From Algoriphagus sp. PAP.12 (lineage in GTDB: Bacteria > Bacteroidota > Bacteroidia > Cytophagales > Cyclobacteriaceae): a stretch of 64,000 bases of DNA. The first letter of the stretch is position 1, and each line of letters starts with the position of its first letter. The position numbers and the translations under genes are program-made. This document shows, in pieces, positions 60,112 through 64,000 of the stretch. The notes below the pieces were generated by a model. The model was given only the letters and a program-made list of their open reading frames with translations, made no database searches and was not told the DNA's origin. The DNA is taken from positions 620,001-684,000 of the forward strand of contig NZ_JAPPSQ010000001.1 of assembly GCF_026652115.1 (NCBI RefSeq), read 5' to 3'.

Positions 60112-61551
60112 ATGAACCGTAAATCGATTGGCCTTGTGGTTTTGGCCTTGATGATTTCCTTCGGAATTCAAGCACAAAATACCATTCACCCAACCTCCTC
60201 CGAATACGAATACCCAACTGATCCTAAGGTTCAGGAAAAGCTGGAACAATGGAGAGATCAAAAATTTGGAATCCTAATTCACTGGGGAATTTATGCTGTT
60301 CCCGGGATTGTCGAGTCCTGGAGTATAGTCAATGAAGATTGGATCAATAGAAAAGATACCACTCAGAGCTATGAAGATTACAAAAAGTGGTATTGGGGAT
60401 TGAAAGATGATTTTAACCCTACTGGATTTAATCCTGAGCAATGGGCTGATGCAGCAGAAAAAGCTGGGATGAAATACGTGGTTTTCACCACCAAACATCA
60501 CGATGGCTTTAATATGTTCGACACTCAGTTTACTGATTATAAAATCACGGAAGGGCCTTTCAAAAACAATCCAAAAGCAGATGTAGCCAAGTATGTTTTT
60601 CAGGCATTCCGGGACAAGGATATGATGATCGGGGCTTATTACTCCAAGCCGGATTGGCATTCCCAGTATTTCTGGTGGGATTACAGAGCCACTCCTGACC
60701 GAAATGTCAACTATGATATTAGAAAGCATCCATGGAGATGGAATCAGTTTGTGAATTTCACCCATAACCAATTGAATGAAATCACCAGTAATTATGGATC
60801 TATTGATATTCTTTGGTTAGATGGTGGATGGGTGCGTCCACTGGAAACTGTAAATGAGGAAGTCTTAAGCTGGGGAGCTCCAATTCCTGAATTTTCTCAA
60901 GAAATCAATATGCCGAAAGTGGCAGAAATGGCAAGGAAAAATCAAGAGGGAATCCTGATTGTGGATAGAACGGTTCATGGACCTTTTGAAAATTATAGAA
61001 CTCCAGAACAAGGCATTCCTTCAACCATGTCTCCAGATCCTTGGGAGAGCTGCATCACACTCGGTGGTGCTTGGGGATATGTTCCGAATGATAAATTCAA
61101 ACCTTCTCGCAAAGTAATTCATTTGTTGGTGGAGATCGTGGCAAAAGGCGGAAATCTATTGTTGGGAGTGGGTCCAACAGCAGATGGTATTTTCCTTCCT
61201 GAGCAAGTTTCCAGATTGGAAGAAATCGGGAAATGGCTTGAGGTAAATGGCCAAGGGATTTATGGAACCAGAGCCATTGAAACTTTCCAAGATGGTGATG
61301 TCTATTTCACTCAAGGAAAAGAAAAAGAGCTTTATGCGATTTTACCGATTCAAGAAGGAGAAAAGCTAGGAGAAAGCATCACATGGACTTTAAACCCACC
61401 TAAGAAAGGTGCCAAAATCCACATGCTGGGTCAAAAAGGAAACCTTAAGTGGAAAACAGAAGGTGGAAAAACTGTAGTTTATATTCCTAGAAGTCTACAA
61501 AGCAAGCTAGCTGATTCGCCAGCTGTTGTGTTGACTTATTCAGGAGAGTAA
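60112..61551 (+). CDS. Alpha-L-fucosidase, GH29 family, exported
   Basis: A 479-residue glycoside hydrolase starting at the ATG 60112 (two earlier in-frame ATGs would precede the signal peptide). The signal peptide runs to about residue 22 (FGIQAQ). Family GH29 features: W-KFGILIHWGIYAVPG, AGMKYVVFTTKHHDGFNMFDTQFTDY, the catalytic nucleophile D237 in IDILWLDGGWV, and the late GGNLLLGVGPTADG. It removes terminal L-fucose from glycans in the periplasm or outside. No SusC/SusD pair is within the window. A 16-bp-stem bidirectional terminator follows. Confidence 0.94.
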   Translation: MNRKSIGLVVLALMISFGIQAQNTIHPTSSEYEYPTDPKVQEKLEQWRDQKFGILIHWGIYAVPGIVESWSIVNEDWINRKDTTQSYEDYKKWYWGLKDDFNPTGFNPEQWADAAEKAGMKYVVFTTKHHDGFNMFDTQFTDYKITEGPFKNNPKADVAKYVFQAFRDKDMMIGAYYSKPDWHSQYFWWDYRATPDRNVNYDIRKHPWRWNQFVNFTHNQLNEITSNYGSIDILWLDGGWVRPLETVNEEVLSWGAPIPEFSQEINMPKVAEMARKNQEGILIVDRTVHGPFENYRTPEQGIPSTMSPDPWESCITLGGAWGYVPNDKFKPSRKVIHLLVEIVAKGGNLLLGVGPTADGIFLPEQVSRLEEIGKWLEVNGQGIYGTRAIETFQDGDVYFTQGKEKELYAILPIQEGEKLGESITWTLNPPKKGAKIHMLGQKGNLKWKTEGGKTVVYIPRSLQSKLADSPAVVLTYSGE

Positions 61552-61552
61552 A

Positions 61553-61597
61553 AAGAGAAACCCCGGATAAATTCTATTATCCGGGGTTTCTCTTTTT
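61553..61597. terminator. Strong bidirectional terminator
   Basis: A 16-bp perfect stem (61555-61570 with 61577-61592) around a 6-nt loop, A-rich on the left and T-rich on the right. It serves the fucosidase gene and the convergent outer membrane receptor gene. Confidence 0.93.
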
Positions 61598-61617
61598 CAA
61601 ATCTCAAATCTTCTCTA

Positions 61618-64000
61618 TTACCAAGTTCTTCCTCCTCTTGGAGGTCCTCTAAATGGCCCTTGAGGACGATCTCCTTCATCTTGTTCTTTAAAGTTACCGA
61701 TGATATAGGTGAATGTCAGCAAACCATATCTAGTCAAAACATTGGTATACACGTCGGTTACTGCAACGTCGGAAACGGTTCTTGAGATACTATTATTTTG
61801 ATTGAGTAAGTCAAATATCACCAGCTTCAATTCTGCCTTGTTGTTTTTGGCAAAGCGATATCCAGCCTCGATATTCCACAACCATACAGACTGGTCAAAG
61901 CCTTCTGAAAGACCGCTGTAAAGCGTGTTATTCACATTATTTCCAACGAATAACTTTCCATCATTTGGTGAATAATACAATCTCAAATTGGATTCTTGGA
62001 TGTAGTAATTTTGATCCAGATTGGCTTGAAGACTGGAATTAACAATTGTATACGTTCCAGTTGAGCTCAATGTAAAATCAAAGTTTTTACTGATGTTGGA
62101 AGTAAATGTAACTCCTTGTCCCAAGCTGATATTATCGTTTTTATTCAACTCGCCATTAATCAAGCCAGGAGTACGTCCATAGCCTAATCTTGTATTGAAA
62201 TTCACATTGGTTTTGATGCCTTTAAAAGGAGTGCCATAATTCATGAAAAGCCTTGAATTAAAGTTCCCATCCAAGTTTACAGGCATGGAAATTTGACCAC
62301 CTGGTCGAAGTAAAATTTCTCCGTTAATCAGAGTATCACTCGCAGCCACGTAGGTGCTGCTTCCGATATAATTGCTCGTTGTGGAAAAGTTTGCAAACAT
62401 GAAGAAAGTCTTATTTTTCTCCATGTTGAACTTACCAATATTAGCGAAAATGTTATGTTCAAAACTTTGTGCTAAAGTAGGGTTGCCCACACTTAGATTC
62501 AATGGATTTTGATTGTTGACAACATTTTGAAGTTGGCTGACAGATGGTTCATCCGTATCGGTTCTATAGCGAACTCTAAAGTTCAATCCTGACTCTCGAT
62601 TTCTATAGCTTACATGAGCACTTGGCAAAATGTTGTTAAAGCTTCTGTTGAAAACTCCTTCCGATGGGAAGAAAGCTTCATTGTCCAATTTGGCATTTTG
62701 ATAGTCCAAATTGAAGTTCAAATTCCAACCATTGCTATTGTATGCATAGCCAGTTCTTAACCTTTGAGTGATGAATTTGTTGATAAATACATTACTCAAA
62801 GCTGTATCCAACACTGGTAAGTTTTCAGAATCTAAAACTCGTGTTTTTTGATCAGAATCAGTCTTGTTATTACCGATTTGATAGCCTAATGTCCCTTGCG
62901 ATTTTTCTCCAAATTTCTCTGTAAATGTTAAGTTGACTCTGTAGTTAAATCCGTTGTAAAGCAAGTTTGTTTCTTGTGTTGTAGTATCAAGTAAGCTTTT
63001 ACTGTAATCATTACTTGCTGCCAATAATTCCGAGTTTTGATCTCTATTATTCCAGTTGGTATAGATATCTGTGGATAAAGTACGTCCAGGCTTATCGAAT
63101 TTGTATCGGTAGGTCAGGTTGTTTGAGATATTATAGGAGTTGGTCTTTGCGTCAGTAATAGACCTCAAAGCTGAAAGCGAATCTCCAGCACTGTTCATCG
63201 TCAATGCATCTCTGTCACTGTAGGTGTTGTTGGTTTGGAAAGAGATGTTTGGTGTGATTATCAAAGAGTTCTTTTCATTCAAATCTGCTTCTATTCTCGC
63301 GTTGGCTCTGTGGTTGTAGTTATCCACAGTATTAATCAGATTTTCCTGATACAATTGGGAAAGACTTTCGTTAATGACAGTCTCTCTATTTGTGATTTGG
63401 CGAAGGGTATTCTGTGTATTGTTAAAGAAATAACTTCCTGTAAAATTGACTTTCGATCCCCACTTATCACTATAGTTCAACCCTAATGCATTTGTGGTAA
63501 TTGTACCTATATCATTTCCTCCGTAAAAGCTGCCTCCGCCGCCTCCCCAGCCGCCTCGGCCTCGTCCCCGACCGCCTCCAGAAGCATTAGCATTTACTCC
63601 AGCAAGGTCCTGACTTGAGAAATTTTGTTGGTTGATATTATTAAATAATCCTAAAATTGAGAATCTTCTGTCCCCAGAGAAAAGGTTGACGCTTCCTCCT
63701 GCCGAGTATCGATCATCCGTACCATAACCTCCATATACACGTCCGAATTTTCCACTTTTATGATCTTCCCGAAGTATGATGTTGATAGTTTTGGTATAAG
63801 TACCATCATCAAATCCCGTAAGACGAGTTTGATCCGATTTTTGATCCAAAACTTCCACTCTGTCAATGGCATCAGCAGGTAGGTTTCTTAAAGCAATATT
63901 GGGGTCAGAACCAAAGAATTCACGACCATCCACCAAGATTTTTTGAACGGCCTCACCTTGTGCCTGAACTTCTCCATTAGCTATAGTGACGCCTGGAAGC
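61618..64000 (-). CDS. Outer membrane beta-barrel receptor, C-terminal part (cut by window edge)
   Basis: At least 794 codons; the frame is open to base 64000, so the N-terminus is missing. The visible start is the end of a plug domain (LPGVTIANGEVQAQGEAVQKILVDGREFFGSDPNIALRNLP), which continues TonB-dependent-receptor fashion into a long barrel (outer membrane protein family 3 type). An extracellular loop about 100-120 residues in is Gly/Arg-rich (GGGRGRGRGGWGGGGGSFYGG), and the chain ends PPRGGRTW. Substrate unknown. Its terminator is shared with the fucosidase, but the two are convergent, so function is not linked by operon. Confidence 0.9.
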   Translation of the reverse strand, partial: LPGVTIANGEVQAQGEAVQKILVDGREFFGSDPNIALRNLPADAIDRVEVLDQKSDQTRLTGFDDGTYTKTINIILREDHKSGKFGRVYGGYGTDDRYSAGGSVNLFSGDRRFSILGLFNNINQQNFSSQDLAGVNANASGGGRGRGRGGWGGGGGSFYGGNDIGTITTNALGLNYSDKWGSKVNFTGSYFFNNTQNTLRQITNRETVINESLSQLYQENLINTVDNYNHRANARIEADLNEKNSLIITPNISFQTNNTYSDRDALTMNSAGDSLSALRSITDAKTNSYNISNNLTYRYKFDKPGRTLSTDIYTNWNNRDQNSELLAASNDYSKSLLDTTTQETNLLYNGFNYRVNLTFTEKFGEKSQGTLGYQIGNNKTDSDQKTRVLDSENLPVLDTALSNVFINKFITQRLRTGYAYNSNGWNLNFNLDYQNAKLDNEAFFPSEGVFNRSFNNILPSAHVSYRNRESGLNFRVRYRTDTDEPSVSQLQNVVNNQNPLNLSVGNPTLAQSFEHNIFANIGKFNMEKNKTFFMFANFSTTSNYIGSSTYVAASDTLINGEILLRPGGQISMPVNLDGNFNSRLFMNYGTPFKGIKTNVNFNTRLGYGRTPGLINGELNKNDNISLGQGVTFTSNISKNFDFTLSSTGTYTIVNSSLQANLDQNYYIQESNLRLYYSPNDGKLFVGNNVNNTLYSGLSEGFDQSVWLWNIEAGYRFAKNNKAELKLVIFDLLNQNNSISRTVSDVAVTDVYTNVLTRYGLLTFTYIIGNFKEQDEGDRPQGPFRGPPRGGRTW

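Noticed and set aside
60274..60771. A 165-codon minus-strand frame opposite the fucosidase
   Set aside because: The plus strand encodes invariant GH29 motifs here, so the antisense frame is incidental.
1..64000. tRNA, rRNA, CRISPR arrays, insertion sequences, prophage or integron parts
   Set aside because: Every intergenic gap was read; none shows a cloverleaf with a GGTTCGA-type arm, regularly spaced repeats, terminal inverted repeats around a transposase, or phage genes.

Overview
The window reads as a chromosomal segment of a moderately AT-rich bacterium of the phylum Bacteroidota, most likely order Cytophagales and an Algoriphagus-like member of the Cyclobacteriaceae. This placement rests on protein families and promoter grammar, not on a marker-gene search. 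The supporting signs are TonB-dependent receptors with carboxypeptidase-like leaders, a type IX secretion sorting domain, DUF4783 next to nadC, the block coaX / outer-membrane protein / TPR / lptC / CNNM / ppiD, and Bacteroidota-type promoters (TTG, 19-20 nt, TAnnTTTG) in place of the E. coli -35/-10 pattern. No tRNA, rRNA, CRISPR array, insertion sequence or prophage was seen. Coding density is high, and almost everything looks like stable core genome.

Layout. 1-8.5 kb: the N-terminal third of polA (cut by the left edge), small membrane proteins, a secreted amidase, gpmI with a lipoprotein, DUF4783-nadC, and a META lipoprotein. 8.6-16.4 kb, all minus strand: corA-queG, a 1034-residue T9SS-exported protein with repeated Ig/HYR-like units, and a membrane-anchored TPR/HTH regulator. 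16.5-19.1 kb: a VWA protein plus AAA+ ATPase pair. 19.2-21.9 kb: a promoter, TPP riboswitch and TonB receptor unit, predicted to import thiamine or a precursor. 22-23.5 kb: a Fic protein with an elaborate operator, and a membrane protein. 23.8-33.6 kb: hflX, an envelope-sugar trio (rfbC, PHP phosphatase, epimerase), a TPR protein, a ComA-like phosphosulfolactate synthase, a DUF368 lipid-carrier transporter, aroE, purU and alr. 33.7-38.4 kb: tag, an ion antiporter, glutamate dehydrogenase and anmK. 38.5-46.1 kb: the envelope-biogenesis block coaX to ppiD. 46.2-52.8 kb: DUF493, pterin dehydratase, rsmI, an inositol-phosphatase-family gene, an AEC carrier, two small hypotheticals, then glyA-tatC-rpiB. 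53-64 kb: a lipoprotein, a secreted EEP-family hydrolase, pheS, fasciclin, a beta-helix/PDZ protein, a second Fic gene, a GH29 fucosidase, and an outer-membrane receptor cut by the right edge.

The most interesting signals are regulatory. Both Fic genes carry perfect palindromes at their 5' ends. In the first, the palindrome is centred on the -33 element of a textbook promoter. In the second, two palindromes form a 41-bp tandem repeat that runs across the annotated start. Both proteins end in a helix-turn-helix domain, which suggests autoregulation. Four genes (gpmI, nadC, DUF368, lptC) have a TAnnTTTG box exactly 4 nt before the ATG, which predicts leaderless mRNAs. The comA terminator and the promoter box of the next gene are superimposed. 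Four convergent gene pairs overlap tail to tail without a terminator.
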